Assembly: GCA_026874595.1 (NCBI GenBank)
Contig: CM049320.1
Coordinates: 2,506,501-2,570,500, forward strand
Source: Sipunculus nudus
Lineage: Eukaryota; Annelida; Sipuncula; Golfingiida; Sipunculidae
Direction of reading: 5' to 3'
DNA: 64,000 nt
In this document: positions 1 to 12,000 of the stretch, in pieces
Position numbering within the stretch: position 1 is the stretch's first letter
Layout: each line of letters opens with the position of its first letter
The notes under the pieces: model-generated
Database searches by the model: none
The model's input: only the letters and a program-made list of their open reading frames with translations
Told to the model about the DNA's origin: nothing
Translations under genes and position numbers: made by a program

Positions 1-2323
1 TGAGGTACAGTCACCAAACCTGCAGCATGGATGCACCTTAGCAAGGACTGGGTCAAGTTCGAACATTATTGACCTTGACTCGTTCTTATCCCAGCTGACT
101 GTAAGTCAACTTAGCTAAAGTGATCGGTCAGCGTCCGTCGTCCCTCCGTCCGTCTGCTTTTCTGTCAGACCGGAACGTTTTGACACCGTTGGATAGAAAT
201 ATGTTACTGGATATCCAGGGAGGTCAATAAAAATCGCCTTGAAAACCTGAAATTAGGTCCCTGTGACCTATATCCTCGGACCTACGGGGCCTTTAAGTAC
301 CCCCCCCCCCCAGAATAATTAAAACTTTGATATAAAACTTGAAGTATATTAGTAAATTTATGCAAAGTTTGCACTGAAAATTGTCTTGAATATTATCAAT
401 GAAAAGGTTTGTTAGTTAAAGAGTAGCGCCACTTGCCTTTTTTCCTATTTTTACGATTATTTTTTCTGTTTTTGAGACCGTTACATGACAGCAATTATGT
501 CAGTTTTTTACTTTGTTTTCATACAGTGTCCCGAAACCTAGTGTATTTATTGATTACGACAGTTCCTTGATTGTTTTCCTTTATCTTGAGAGGGCCAAAT
601 GATATTATCAGATTTGCAACGGTGGTTTCATATATTTTCCTGAAACCTTGTGTGTTATTAGGGTCCCGCTTGATTAAGTGGATGTCCAATAGTAATACCT
701 TGTCCATCCGACCGTCTCTCCAACTGTTCGTCTTTCTGTATGTCCGTCATTTTTCATTTCCTGATGATAACACCAGTTTGGATTTACATATCAATTTCAA
801 ACGTCATTTATATATAGCCCAAATCTAAAACTAGAATTATATTGATTTTCGGGTTTTGAGGTCAAGGTGATAGGACCCACTTATCTAGAAAGATGAAAAT
901 TTTCATCCCAAACCTTCCATCTGGCAAATACAGGGGACCTGCAAATAGACGAATCAACCTGACTGATTTTGCGTCATGAGGTCAAAAGTCAAGGTCACAG
1001 GGGTCATCTGTCCACATATTTGTTCTAGGATGATAACTCATGGTTGGATTGGAATATTGGTCTAAAACCTGACTAATAAAATAACATAAAGCCCATCACT
1101 AAAGAACCCTTTTGAAGTTGGGGTCATGAGGTCAAAGTCACAGGATCCACTTCTTTAAAAAGATTGTGGATGTATATTATACCAAATTTTTCATTCAAAA
1201 CCTTTCAACCAGCCAGTAGGGGAAAAAAATTTGGATTTGGGGGTCACCAGGTCAAAGGTCAAGGCTATCTGTCCACATATTTGTCTCCAAATGATAGCTC
1301 CAGTTTCGATTGACAAATTGATATCAAACTTGCTCTGATATGAAAAATTTAAAATTTTTATTATTTGATTATGTTTCAGTTATGAATTCAATGCGTATGA
1401 TTATACTTTGATCAATTCATCTCCACTTTCTTCCTTTTTTATAATTTACATGCATATTACAGTCACTAAGTTCAGATACCAATACAAATATGTAATCATG
1501 GGAGGCTAACTGTTGCTACATTCCATATATTACCTTTTTCATAAGAATATTCTCATAATCAGTTACAGCTGAGCGCCGTGACCCACAGGTCCTTTGTTCA
1601 AGGTCACAGTGGCGATAATGCTTAAATAATGTTAACCCAACTACTCGAAAAAATTGAGGCACAGTGACTAGTCTTGCAGCATTGATGCGCCTTATGAAGA
1701 TCTAGGTCATTTTTGAATAAGGATGACCTTGACACATTTTTCAAGGACACAGAGGCGAAAATTCTAAAAAAATGTGATTGAAAAGATTTTTATTCACAGT
1801 CACCAAACTTGCAGCATTGACTAACCTTTTCAAGGGGTAGGCCAAGTTTGAATATGGACGACCTTGATTCATATTTCAAGGTCAGAGATGTAATCTTGGT
1901 GGGTGACATTGACCCATCATACAGGTATTCACAATTTTTCCCCAGCTGTTCCCACAACAGGCGGGGGACATTCTAGATCTGTTCTATAGGCCAACCTTTC
2001 CCTTGTTAAAATTTGTCTGCATTCACATTAGTTCCTTACCAATGAAATCCTCTATCCCTGAAACCTGCAAACTGTCGGACAAGCACGTTCCTGCTTTTTA
2101 TTTCTCTAAACTTTTAACTAAACCTGTTTTAACATTCATTACCTTAAACTTTAAACTCGGCTTTTTCTGCAACCTTCTTTGAAATAAACACATAAGAAAT
2201 TTCATTAAGAAATATGTTAAATGTCTCGTGTCCCATGATCTAGGACCAACCATTTGACATAAAATACCAGAGGGGTTGATGCATAGCGTTATTTCATAAT
2301 TAAATTTATTATTGTTCACTAAG
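1..2323. repeat. Dispersed molluscan-type repeats upstream of the first visible ankyrin exon
   Basis: No exon is recognised here. The stretch holds diverged copies of two repeat types. One has a core of tgcagcat followed by a gatgc/gactaacct-like word and a GACCTTGA motif, at about 1-105, 1655-1760 and 1790-1905. The other has a GATGATAAC-like core near 763, 1029 and 1289, about 260 bp apart, with GAGGTCAAGGTCA words between. A C-run lies at 300-311. It is intergenic or a long intron of the ankyrin gene, whose 5' exons must lie outside the window or be unrecognised here. Confidence 0.6.
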
Positions 2324-2422
2324 GCTGGACACACGGCTGCCTGGAAAGCTACATTCACAGGAAATAAAGACATTCTGCAGGCACTCCGTGACAAGGGAGC
2401 CAGCATTGAAGAACCTGACAAG
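2324..2422 (+). CDS. Ankyrin exon 1 of those visible
   Basis: 99 bp, phase 0 at both ends, after AAG and before GTATCT. It reads AGHTAAWKATFTGNK at the start and codes an ankyrin repeat whose TPLH helix-cap motif is degraded to TAAW. The following intron (1552 bp) is the longest in the gene and holds the fossil exon at 3625-3711. Confidence 0.8.
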
Positions 2423-3368
2423 GTATCTCTGTCCATATCAAATGTATATATATATATTGTTTATCCCAGTGCATGCCTTTGAATTAATTACATAAACCCT
2501 GCTTAAATTGCTTTAAGGGGCAGGCAAATAATTTTCTGCAAATACATTACATGCTTATAGTCGTATATATATATATAAAAACTCTGAACTGTCTAAACAC
2601 ATCTGGTCACTAATAGACAACAATATCAATTACAAGCTCTCCTTGGAAATCTCTGCCACGGCAGCACCTTACTTATGTTGGACTAGAAAGTGTGATCTCT
2701 GCTTGTCTGAAAAGCTACTTATAGCAACGGCCCCCTTGATCATTGTTGAACTCTAGAGCTGAAATCCTCTCGAAGTGCCGCCATCAAAATAAATTCACTC
2801 TGAAATGTTTCAAAACCTAGCATTCGTACAAATCTTCAACGTGCCCGCTCATCCAGTGCTTTGCAGTGTTGAGGGACATGGCGTGGCCACTACCCCATTG
2901 TGAGTTTATCAAGTCGAGTCCACTTGGTATGAGTATATTATATTTGCCTTTTATATCGTATATTTTCCTTTTATATTTTGTATTTTCATAGTATATGTGT
3001 ATTTTATATCATATGTATACTACTGAAATATTCACTTTACCCAGGACCCTATTAAAAATCAGTTTACTATGCTAATTGGGCATCCTGGTAAAATATCTTT
3101 GCATTAAATATAAACATTAAAACAACAACAAACACCTTTGTCCCGGTATGTTACAGTACCCCGACCAATCCTATTGTACCCCCAAGGGCAATAAGATCAG
3201 TGTCAGTCTTACACATGCCCCCCCCCCACAAAACATAATCTCGTATTCTCTTAAAGTCTCGGCCTTTCAAACCACGCCGTTAGCTTCATTCTAACCACAT
3301 TCACCTGATGATCGTGTCGCATACCGTAAACAGACTATTGTGAATTTACAGTGTTGTTTTTCTTCAGC

Positions 3369-3414
<46 letters not shown>

Positions 3415-5376
3415 CGATTGTTCATTGTGTTCGACGGCAAACAATATATTATTGAATGTCCAAAAACATTAATATTCCTTCTTTCATATAAGGTATGATC
3501 AATCGTGTGGAGCGAAGTAAGACAGACAGAGACTAAGAATTGAATTAAATTCTTTTCCAAATTCTCTCTTCATGAAATTTTGAAATTTCATTTTATTGTA
3601 TAAATGATTTAATGACTGTCACAAGATGCTAGAGGAATGGCTGCAACGAACGATTTTGTGGCTGTTAAGCAAATGTAAGGCAAAGAATGTGATAAGAATT
3701 CTGCTGAAACGGTATTTTTCCTTTAACTTGTTTTCATTTTTTTAATCAACCACTATCATGCAGAGTAAGGCACGAACCGGACATAAACACCCTTGGTCTT
3801 TAGTTAAATAATGTCATGATGGCTGTAACCGAAACTGGCGACAGGTTTAAGTTCAACAAGGTGTAAATATATTTTTGTAATTTGGCTGAGATAATATAAT
3901 AAAGAAATGTAATTTTGCACATGTTCAACGTAATGGGATGTAACTGATCATCAGTGAACATCTTTATTTTGTAGGATGGAATTACTCCACTCATGTGTGC
4001 TTGCCAAAACGGTGATATAGACGTAGTAAAAGATCTTGTGAAGAACTTAAAAAACGTAAACCAGGCTTCAAAGGTATCTATTTTAAAATTAACTTACTAA
4101 CCAGTAATCTTTTATTTAAAAAAAATAATACCTCATGTACATATAAAATGGAACTAATTGTAGTTCCTTTTACATTGCGCCATATTATCCTATAGCATAC
4201 ACAGTTATTTATAACTCTTTTTGGCATCATTTCATTTCGAAAAAGAAATTGTCCCCTAAATGTTAGGTTGCAGATGTACTTTATAATGCTAATTTTTTTT
4301 TGTATCCGGATTAAGAGTTATCAACAATAGGTTTGCGGCACATAGCTGATAATACCACATGCAGATATAGAAACGTGGATGTATACACAATTTTGTGTGT
4401 ATGTATGTCTTTAGGACACACAATGCTTTCAGCTGTCATGCAAATACATATTTAATGTTTTTACTGATGTCAGGATCAACAAACTCCGTTGATGTTCGCA
4501 GCACTAAACGGTCACGAAGAGGTGGTCAAATTTCTTTGCAAAAAGGGCGCAGATGTCAATTTTGAAGCCAAGGTATAAGTTCTTTTCTCGTTTTCAATTC
4601 ACATTCTATCAAACTGTATTACATTCGTTTTTAATAATTAATAAATAATATGACAAGTGAAATTAAATCGAATGTTTAATTGTTTGTGTCCTTTACGGAT
4701 TTTTTATCCGGTTCAGTCATAAGTTTAGGTACGTAGCAAAGCTATCCTGAATTCAATTTTAAGAATTCACATAGAATTTATCATATGGTTACCTACAGGC
4801 CATTAACAATTCATTTAATAAGGAATATATCGATATCAGCAATCAAATAGATATTTCAACAATATAAAAATGTAAATACTACTTATCGATTAAAGATATA
4901 TGTATTTTACAAAGAACAATTTCTGTATATAATAGTAACAAATAATCTATAGGATAAAAGAACAGCATTGCATTACGCGGCATTCAATGGGAACGTCGGT
5001 GTCATAGAAACTCTTCTGAGAAAACATGCGTCTGTTGATCATGCAGAACTGGTAGGTATAGGAGTTTTAAAAATAATAAGTGTAAAAGTTTGGATGATGT
5101 AGTGTCCTAGTCCAAATGTTCACGTTCTGTTCATATTTAATTTTTTATAAATTAGACTGATATACGTGTTTTACTGAAAAAAGTGTAGTTAATTATTGTA
5201 AAGATTTACATTGTCCTTTTGGTACATCTTCATTATCTTTATTTAGAGTGGGAGGACACCATTAATGATGGCAGCATATAATGGCCACACCAGAGCAGTA
5301 GAGAAACTTATTAAAAATGGAGCCAGCGTAAACCAAATTGATAAGGTGACTTGTTCTGACTATCATGTCCCCCCCC

Positions 5377-5412
<36 letters not shown>

Positions 5413-8400
5413 ATATATATTTATATGTATTAAAACCTTCCCGGTTTAGTGTCCACCTCAAAATAACGACTTATTTCCCAAGGCCCCAAATTGTTTGCTC
5501 TTAATATCAGACCTCGCTTAGAAGACCATCTGGAAAAGGTGACCACTTTATAAGGTTCCGTTGGTGGTCGTTTTGTTTGCTCTTAATATCAGACCTCGCT
5601 TAGAAGACATCTGGAAAAGGTGACCACTTTATAAGGTTCCGTTGGTGGTCGTTTTCTTGAGGGTTCACAATATATATTTTATGTATAAATATAATATATA
5701 AATATATAAATACTCATAATAAGCAGACAAAGGTATACTTTTCAACCAATTTTCGACGTAACTGCTGGTGTTTAATTTGTTTCATATAAATAAATAAATA
5801 AATAAATATATATTATTATTAAATATATATTGCAGCTATCGTAAACATAATTTGTTAAAAGATTTGGTTCACTCAAGTGTATTTTACAGACCAAATGTTC
5901 CTCATTCTGGTATTCCACATCACAAAGACACGAGGAAACAGCCAGGCTTTTATTTGGAAGCAATGCCATTGTTGATCAGGCAAATCAGGTATGCAGCCCT
6001 CTATGCTAGCAGGGAAAATAATATTATCGAATGTACCTGTATAAGTTAACTTGTAAGTGCCGAGTTTATCAGTTTATATCTTACCATATCAAAAATTTAT
6101 TATCCTTCTAAATTTTTAATTTTCGGGGAAGGTGGCTAATTCGAGAAAATTCCGGTGTGAAGCAACCAAACATAAAATTAAATACCAAATACGAGATACC
6201 AAAAAAGACCTGCAAAAAAAAAAAAAAATGTTCAATTATTCACTTCAGAATCAAGGTTTTTCTTATTTTCATTGTCATGATTGCCAAACTAAAAGATCAA
6301 ATTGAATAAAATACTGTTGTATAGCATTACAGCGCATGAGAATTTGTGACAAGTAGCCTTGCATTCCTGAGGATTAAATCTTTTGGTATTATTCTTACAG
6401 GACGGTGTGACACCATTACTAATGGTATCGAGTCTTGGGAATGTAAAACTAATTGACTTTCTCTTGGGCGTTAAAGCGGACAAAGAGTATAAAAGTTTGG
6501 TGAGTGCCAATAAAATTAACACATAAGCATAACTATTCTGTAGAAATGAATCATATTTCCCTGTAACAAATGTCTTGTTACCTCGGTTTCCATGGTAAAC
6601 TAAGTAAGACAACTCAGAGATGTTGAATAGGTCATTCACGTTAGAACTGTAGGTTACAATATAATTTTATAATTGATTTTAATTATCATAGAGTTAGCTT
6701 ATTTTTCTGATTATAAAATGTATAAGTTGATTTATACAGTCAAAAATTTGTTTGCTTATTCTTATCACAAACGTTAAATGTAAATAAAGTAACTTTTGAC
6801 ATCTGTATCGGGCATGGTAGTATATTTACGAGTCCTGACTCCAAATACCTAACAAGTATTTTCTTTATCTCTTACATATCTTTCATATTTTTTAATAACA
6901 TATCCGACGAGTGATACAAAGCATTTATTTCCTCAGCAAGGTGTTACAAGTTTTATGGCAGCGGCTGCTAACGGTCATTTGCCAGCCGTTAGGATCCTAC
7001 ACAAAGCAGGAGCAGATATTAATGCCAACGATGTGGTAAGTCTTTTGTACAGGCATATTATTCCCAGGACGTTCGTTACGTATCCTTTCCCATAAGGATG
7101 ACCGTGAGCTGGTAAGATATTTAACTGTAGACCTATAAATCACACCTGGCTAGCAAAACTAGCTAAATAATTGCTTCCGGATAAATATACACTTTACAAT
7201 ATGACTACAGGAATATTTCGTCATACCTTTGCAATCATTTGTTTAACTGTTTATTGTTTTAATTCCCTTATAAATCTTCTTCTACTTCTTTATTTACATT
7301 CATCCCGTTATATCTACAGTTCGGTGGACATGCATTAGAACTGGCTGCACACAACAAACATCTTGATGTTCTGAACTTCCTCCTTGAGATTGGAATGGAC
7401 GTTAATAAAGCCCGTCCGGTATATCTCCACCATTTACCCTTTCCTATTTACATTTATTTTAGATTTCCGACAAATTATGACACTTTATTTATTTACATGA
7501 CAGGCAACATATTTTCATATTTTGTTGTATCTTCACCAAATTTTCAAAATTTTTAACTAAGAGGGTCTGCTTGATTTAATTTGAAATCTTAAAACATAAA
7601 ACATGCGACATGTTTGACCCGAAAGAATCTAGGTATATGATAGTATTCTAGGTGCCCATTTTGAGTGTGCTTAGTGAGCCAAAAGTAAAGGGTTAATTAA
7701 CTAAACGTTAATCTAATTTTAAGTATTATGTTTGTGTGTGTTTCATCTACTAATTACGTAGATATAGATATTACGACGTTTACACTTTTTTTCGGACGTT
7801 GCGGGATCTTCTCAAATAAGCTTCCCAGCGCATCAGTTGCCATAATGTTCTTCTGCCATTTCATTCTTTGAACATTATCAAAAACACTTCTTCAAAAAAG
7901 AAAATAAAGTAAAAACATCAATAAAATCATAAAGATTGTTTTGATATTGTGAAGGATGGTACCACTGCTTTGCACCAGGCTGCAAATAACGGCTCGTTTG
8001 AAATGACTGAATTGTTGCTGAAGAAAGAAGCATCGGTTGACTGTGAAGACAGGGTAAGTGCTTACGGGTTTGTTTTTTACGTCGATTTTTGGTCTATGCG
8101 TGACCCACATTCCCATAGCTCCTTCCGATCGGATGATTAATTTCATTTACAAACGTAGTCACTAATAGTTATGTAAATTTCATTTTAATACTTGGAAAGG
8201 TGCCTTTAACTGATTTAATAATCATGACGAGTAAAACGCATGAATGTTTGCCTCGAAAGTAATTCATAAAGAAATGAAGGATAGCAAAAGGAGGCATTTA
8301 GAAGGAAGCCCTGTAAACAAAAACTGTATGATATGATATGTATCTTGTTTAAGAATGGTCGGACGCCACTGATGTTAGCAGCTCTCAGTGGAGAAACAAG

Positions 8401-9026
8401 CGTGGTTGAATTGCTGCTTAGAAAAGGTGCTGACCCACAGAAACAAACAAAGGTGAGTAACCGAATGACTAATCGGCAGTCTTTCTTGAAAATGACCCAG
8501 CATTTTTGTGATTTCTCCATGAAAACTCCAACGGTCACTTTTTTTGAAATTCTTATGGGTAACGTGATATTGAGCAGATTCCTGTCTTTAAATTAGATTA
8601 AACATTGACAGCCGCACAATACAAGAGGCGTGTTGATGGCTGTGCTCAGGACCTGCTGTATTCCGTTTGCACAATACTATATCATGCTCTCCCAAGTTTG
8701 TTGGATCCTGCATTTTAACAGGAACAATACCATCTAAGACTTGAGGACGTTCCACATTTTCTAATAATCAAGAATGTAAAGATACCTACACAGTATCAAA
8801 ATGATTAATGTAAATTCGAGCCGTTTTGATAACAGAACTGTAATGATATGCACACACTATAAACCTTAAGAATTTAAGATAATAGTCAAATTCTTATTTT
8901 ATTTGAACTTATTTCCACATTTTTGAGCAGACGGCTGTACTTCCTCTTGCCTTTGCTGTGATGTCTGGAGATCTCAGCACAGTGACTTGCTTGATGGAAG
9001 CACTTGAGATTTCCCAGGATCCGTAA
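2324..9026 (+). CDS. Ankyrin-repeat protein gene, 3' part, one repeat per exon (12 exons)
   Basis: Joined coding exons are 2324-2422, 3975-4073, 4474-4572, 4953-5051, 5247-5345, 5890-5988, 6401-6499, 6937-7035, 7320-7418, 7955-8053, 8354-8452 and 8931-9026: 1185 nt, 394 residues and a stop. Each of the first eleven is exactly 99 bp, starts after AG, ends before GT, is in phase 0 and codes one 33-residue ankyrin repeat (pattern DGxTPLMxAAxNGHxxVVxxLLxKGAxVN). Visible introns are 195 to 1552 bp. The first visible exon has no start codon, so the gene begins upstream of anything I can recognise. Ankyrin repeats form stacked helical solenoids that bind other proteins; no other domain is visible, so the partner and cellular role are unknown. 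The region shows the C-terminus of a longer array; a family such as ANKRD, TRPA1 or an ankyrin-death-domain protein cannot be assigned. A possible poly(A) signal AATAAA lies at 9143-9148. Confidence 0.88.
3625..3711 (+). pseudogene. Decayed ankyrin exon inside intron
   Basis: Read in the frame starting with GAT, this 87-bp piece gives DARGMAATNDFVAVKQM, a TAA stop, then GKECDKNSAET before a GTATTT donor-like word. It aligns to the second half of an ankyrin repeat (AAxND-x3-VKQM-x-GK). Against the 99-bp family it lacks about 12 bp near the TPLM motif, has an in-frame TAA and has lost a clean AG before the GAT codon (ACAAGAT, where neighbours have AG directly before GAT). It cannot serve as a normal exon and divides the 1552-bp intron into pieces of 1202 and 263 bp, the latter in the usual range for this gene. 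Confidence 0.6.
3975..4073 (+). CDS. Ankyrin exon 2
   Basis: 99 bp after TTTTGTAG and before GTATCT. Starts DGITPLMCACQNGD, a canonical ankyrin helix pair, and ends VNQASK. Phase 0. Confidence 0.88.
4474..4572 (+). CDS. Ankyrin exon 3
   Basis: 99 bp after a CAG acceptor and before GTATAA. Starts DQQTPLMFAALNGHEEVV and ends KKGADVNFEAK, one of the two most canonical repeats here. Phase 0. Confidence 0.9.
4953..5051 (+). CDS. Ankyrin exon 4
   Basis: 99 bp after CTATAG and before GTAGGT. Starts DKRTALHYAAFNGNVG with the TALH form of the helix-cap motif and ends HASVDHAEL. Phase 0. Confidence 0.9.
5247..5345 (+). CDS. Ankyrin exon 5
   Basis: 99 bp after TTTAG and before GTGACT. Starts SGRTPLMMAAYNGHTRAV and ends NGASVNQIDK. 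Phase 0. The next intron carries a C/CT-rich tract and an 82-bp tandem duplication. Confidence 0.9.
5366..5424. repeat. C-run followed by (CT)n and (TA)n microsatellite
   Basis: A run of C passes into (CT)n with one interruption and then a short TA tract, about 20 bp past the exon 5 donor. Confidence 0.9.
5493..5655. repeat. 82/81-bp tandem duplication in an intron
   Basis: Two adjacent copies, 5493-5574 and 5575-5655, begin GTTTGCTCTTAATATCAGAC and differ essentially by one base missing in the second copy (GAAGACCATC against GAAGACATC). The near identity indicates a recent event. Confidence 0.95.
5890..5988 (+). CDS. Ankyrin exon 6, divergent
   Basis: 99 bp after TTTTACAG and before GTATGC. 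Length, phase 0 and the tail NAIVDQANQ place it in the ankyrin series, but the first half (TKCSSFWYSTSQRHEE) lacks the TPLH motif and the A-A pair of helix 1. It is either a tolerated degenerate repeat or an exon losing function. Confidence 0.7.
6401..6499 (+). CDS. Ankyrin exon 7
   Basis: 99 bp after ATTCTTACAG and before GTGAGT. Starts DGVTPLLMVSSLGNVK and ends KADKEYKSL. Phase 0. Splice sites are strong on both sides. Confidence 0.87.
6937..7035 (+). CDS. Ankyrin exon 8
   Basis: 99 bp after CCTCAG and before GTAAGT. Starts QGVTSFMAAAANGHLPAV and ends KAGADINANDV. Phase 0. Confidence 0.88.
7320..7418 (+). CDS. Ankyrin exon 9
   Basis: 99 bp after TATCTACAG and before GTATAT. Starts FGGHALELAAHNKHLDVL and ends EIGMDVNKARP. 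Phase 0. Confidence 0.87.
7955..8053 (+). CDS. Ankyrin exon 10
   Basis: 99 bp after TTGTGAAG, an atypical purine-rich acceptor, and before GTAAGT. Starts DGTTALHQAANNGSFEMT and ends KEASVDCEDR. Phase 0. Confidence 0.86.
8354..8452 (+). CDS. Ankyrin exon 11
   Basis: 99 bp after TTGTTTAAG and before GTGAGT. Starts NGRTPLMLAALSGETS and ends KGADPQKQTK. Phase 0. Confidence 0.88.
8931..9026 (+). CDS. Ankyrin terminal exon with stop
   Basis: Begins after TTTTTGAGCAG in phase 0. It reads TAVLPLAFAVMSGDLSTVTC, a hydrophobic capping repeat, and ends ISQDP before TAA at 9024-9026, 31 residues. A final repeat that is shorter and more hydrophobic is usual for the C-terminal cap of an ankyrin solenoid. 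Confidence 0.82.
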   Translation, partial: TAVLPLAFAVMSGDLSTVTCLMEALEISQDP

Positions 9027-12000
9027 ATGGTTGCTCATAACATCTGCACAAGAAAGCATGAACAAAAATTTCACATATCCGTAGGTATGATAAGCTTTAG
9101 AGTACGGACGTGTGATACAGAAAGACGGTAAGGCATTGGTAAAATAAACTTAATTAATTCTCTTGTATTATGTAACAAAATTGTTTATAAGGGAACAATA
9201 TTTAGCTCTTGAGCTTATATTTAACATAATCATTTCTACCCATTATTTGTCCAAACAGATTGGCATAAGTTGTATTGGTTGGCAAGGTTGGAAGGTTGTA
9301 TATTCTGTCCGTATGATTATACCATACAGAGCCATCAAAAACTGTAGAGAATAATCAGCAGTGCCCATGTCAGTGGGCTGTTTAATGTTACCGTAGAGTG
9401 AACAAGCTCTGAACGATTCGAGATATCAGTTGAATATGTACTCAAGTATTATGATGAAGTAGAAAACTACAATACGACAAAAATGTAAAACCGTTGAACA
9501 ACTTTTAAGAGTTGTCACGTGACAGGTATGTTAAATATACATTAATTTTATTTCCTCCTCAGAATATCATCGTTTCTGTCATTGTTTCGTTCTAAAAATC
9601 GTGTACACAACTGGAAATAAACTAGCACCGGGCGCGATATTGCGCAAAACAGCCCGCACGTGACTTTGTTACCATAGCAAGAAAGCTAAAAAAAATTGAG
9701 ATGTCCGAGCTTCGAACCCGTGTTTTATCAGCGTTTCATTTTTCGTGTTTCTCCTCCTTGCCTGAGAGTTGTCATGTATGCGCAAAATCGGTTCTCTGGT
9801 TATGCAGTTTTGTTATGAGAACGCACAAATCTGCTGTATTTACTCACACTCAGAAACATGGCTACGTATAAAAATGTGAATTGGAGAAAGTAACCCGTGT
9901 GCCGAGATGGTTTTGCTGGAAAACCATTGTATGTAAAATTAACGGAGTTAGCGTGAGATAATACACATATAATGATAAATATTTATAAACCTATAACTAC
10001 TTTTAATCCTAAATGAATGATTAGGTTATCCGTATTATTGTGCCATGAATGTGTCTATTATTCATAACATACAATTGAAAACTTATTACAGTTTATAGAA
10101 ACTAAAGTTTACAATCATTTGTTTATTTAACTAGTGAATAAACTGTATTTTAACAACATTTGTATTTATCTTTAGACAACACACTGCAAGAATGATTTTT
10201 AAGAAATGAAGAGGACTGGTTCACGCATCAGCTGTGTTATCCTGTATACAAACCCATGTCAAGGGATCAACCTGGTTTTCTCTAATTACACAAATGATAT
10301 GCAAACACACACAAACACACATTGTCAGTGGGTGACTCTGACAAAAATACAGATCTCTCAGTCATGTCATGTTTTCATGAAGACTGTTGTGCATCACGGT
10401 GCTCTATCTTTCTGAAAAATGTAGTATATTGCAACCCTATTATGACCGCACAACTCTAAAGCCGTTCTGCTGTTTAAATAAGAAAGAAAGAAAATATTTA
10501 AAATAAGGCAGAAGTTAATTTACGATTTAACGTTTCTAACTGAATGACAACTTTCGTCCAAGGAACAAGAAAAAATTATAAAACGTAAGGATCGTATAAA
10601 CCTTGCGGTCAGTTGGAATATATGGGGCATTATATGCCTTTAGATTAGGATTTTTATTCACAGATTCAAGAATTTTCTGTCTATATGGTGCTTATTTAAG
10701 GAAAATATAAACGCATTTAAAAGGAAATAAATATTTTACACCGTGCATGCAACCATGCATTTGCAAATGCCAAAGCCCTTTGAATATTTCAGTTTCCCCG
10801 GATGTTACAGGGCCCAGTTGACCAGCTATGGGTTGCACAAATAGGAAAACAAGCAAAAACCTTTGCATCTGTTTTATATAATTAACGGCCAGATTTTCAG
10901 AAAAAACCCATTAAGATTTCAAAGATTTTCCCCATGTTTTATTTATGAAAGTTTTCATATCTATTGAAAGATTAATTTTTTTATTAGATTATATTGTTTT
11001 TCCACCCATGAAAGGCATTTAGGTTTAATTAAGTGCCGTCGCTTTTAAAATCACCTTTTTCTAAGCCCTTCGGCCTTGAGTTTTTATTTTTATTTTTATT
11101 ATTTGTTTTTCAATTCATGTAATCAGTCATCAATGTCTCTCTCAGTCGTGGACTCAAATGTTAAATTTGCGTATGACATGTTTAAATCTTCTTTTCATTA
11201 ATAATACAGAAGTTATTACTTGATTGTAATGAGAGTTCGGTTGTCTTCTACATTTAATAGCTTGGTGCCATCTTAATATCTCAACATACATAGATATGTG
11301 TCTAATATTTATTGGCACATTGTTTGGAACTTATACTGCGTGTATAATAACATATGACATATCATACTGTTTGAGAGTCAGTGTGGCTCTAGAGTTTAAT
11401 AATGAACCACCGACATTTGTCTTGAGGATAAAATATGAGGATTGACATCAATCAGCTTTGTCCCCTCGGAAAGGAACTGGACACGATTACCTGAAAGGTC
11501 AATGGATATGTGGAAACCAGGTTAGGACAATGCAGCTCAATCCCGACTGGGTCAGAAAAGATATTCCACGATCATTCCAAACAATCGGTTATTGCGTGTT
11601 TACCTCCGAAACTGCCGATTTTCTAATTATAAAAGATTTCATTGATCTGGCATAATCATAATGATTAGTGTCAAGATATTATCAAGATGAACATAATATA
11701 ATCAATAACTTACATACGGGGAGATTGGCACACGCATATCTTATGTAAGTTCAAACTACGTTTATAGGGGGCCTCTAGAATCGTATTCCTACAAGACTAG
11801 GTCAAATACACGTTTATTGTGCTCTATACAACAGCAAAACAATGTATTGTAAAGATAATAGCATTCCTCACTGATTTTACCTTCTAATGGCTAATCAATA
11901 GATTTCAAGAAATAGTAACTTAAAATTCTAGATATACCGCTTGTTTTTGAATTGATGATAAAGGTGACACCAGAATTGGATTTGTGAGTCAGACTAAACT

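Noticed and set aside
3373-3560. ORFs ending in or crossing (TA)n tracts (also at 15424-15645 and 33401-33649)
   Set aside because: Their length comes from YIYIYI runs in microsatellites, with no splice or domain support.
11458-11655. 65-codon frame MSPRKGTGHDYLKG-like
   Set aside because: Starts from TTG and not ATG, has no splice context and no recognised motif.
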